DNA of 64,000 nt from Paenibacillus graminis (GTDB lineage: Bacteria > Bacillota > Bacilli > Paenibacillales > Paenibacillaceae), in NCBI RefSeq assembly GCF_000758705.1, contig NZ_CP009287.1:6448001-6512000 (forward strand), written 5' to 3'. Each line of letters opens with the position of its first letter. The stretch's first letter is position 1. Shown here one piece after another: positions 63,827 through 64,000 of the stretch. A model generated the notes under the pieces. It had not been told where the DNA came from. It saw nothing but the letters and a program-made list of their open reading frames with translations, and did no database searches. The position numbers were made by a program, and so were the translations under genes.

Positions 63827-64000
63827 CTATAGCACATCAGAAAAATGCGGTTTTAGTTTCTTAAATGTTTTAAGACCTACAGTAAACATCACGAGACAAA
63901 ACAACCAGAAGTAAGCCGTCTGATATGGACGATTGAAAAACAAAATATGATCGACCAAAGAGTCTCTATAACCCTGGACGATATAATACATTGGATTCAG
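63827..64000 (-). CDS. wzm: polysaccharide ABC exporter permease, C-terminal part (cut by window edge)
   Basis: The last 57 residues of an ABC-2 type permease: LNPMYYIVQGYRDSLVDHIL, a transmembrane helix (FWLFCLVMFTVGL) and the end KKLKPHFSDVL. The NPMYYIVQGYRD and HFSDVL ends are characteristic of Wzm/TagG-type permeases. Upstream of wzt by 12 bases. Confidence 0.92.
   Translation of the reverse strand: MNPMYYIVQGYRDSLVDHILFFNRPYQTAYFWLFCLVMFTVGLKTFKKLKPHFSDVL

Overview
The window reads as a chromosomal segment of a low-to-mid GC Bacillota, most likely Paenibacillus. Gene order, protein sequences, strong AGGAGG ribosome binding sites and the rrn arrangement all resemble the Bacillus subtilis rrn-ctsR-to-rpoC core region. 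Almost everything is on the minus strand. If highly expressed genes follow the replication fork, the origin lies beyond the 64000 end (inference).

Region 1 (1-10.5 kb) holds rpoC (5' part), rpoB, an RsmC-like methyltransferase, rplL, rplJ (with an L10 leader), rplA, rplK, nusG, secE, rpmG and sigH. Region 2 (10.5-22.9 kb) is the conserved run rae1, rlmB, mrnC, cysS, cysE (Cys T-box), gltX, ispF, ispD, a PIN/TRAM membrane protein, pssA, disA and radA, with one small plus-strand unknown gene. Region 3 (23-29.3 kb) is the heat-shock operon ctsR-mcsA-mcsB-clpC with its CtsR operator, followed upstream by an Eis-like acetyltransferase gene. Region 4 (29.4-35.1 kb) is an rRNA operon (16S, tRNA-Ala, 23S, 5S). 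Just beyond its terminator lies a cluster of DnaA boxes, all in one orientation.

Region 5 (35.2-48.8 kb) is more variable. It holds an Fsr-like MFS exporter, a cytochrome-b/molybdopterin fusion oxidoreductase, and a cell-envelope unit made of an OmpR-type regulator, a histidine kinase, a kinase-less copy of that kinase's sensor half and a class A penicillin-binding protein. These are followed by ligA, pcrA, pcrB and a GDPD-family protein.

Region 6 (48.9-64 kb) is a polysaccharide locus. It contains an initiating sugar-phosphate transferase, two GT2 transferases, rfbD, rfbB and only the tail of rfbC. At about 55.03 kb the DNA turns markedly AT-rich. Beyond that point lie a GtrB-like transferase, a GtrII-like membrane glucosyltransferase, a double-GT2 protein, a methyltransferase/coiled-coil protein, and the Wzt and Wzm (partial) ABC exporter. 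This points to an ABC-exported, possibly rhamnose-containing glycan with glucosyl side groups. The most interesting signal here is a shared beta-rich module ('GxGxSE ... RIDP') attached to three unrelated enzymes of the locus.

No CRISPR array, transposase or prophage gene was seen.
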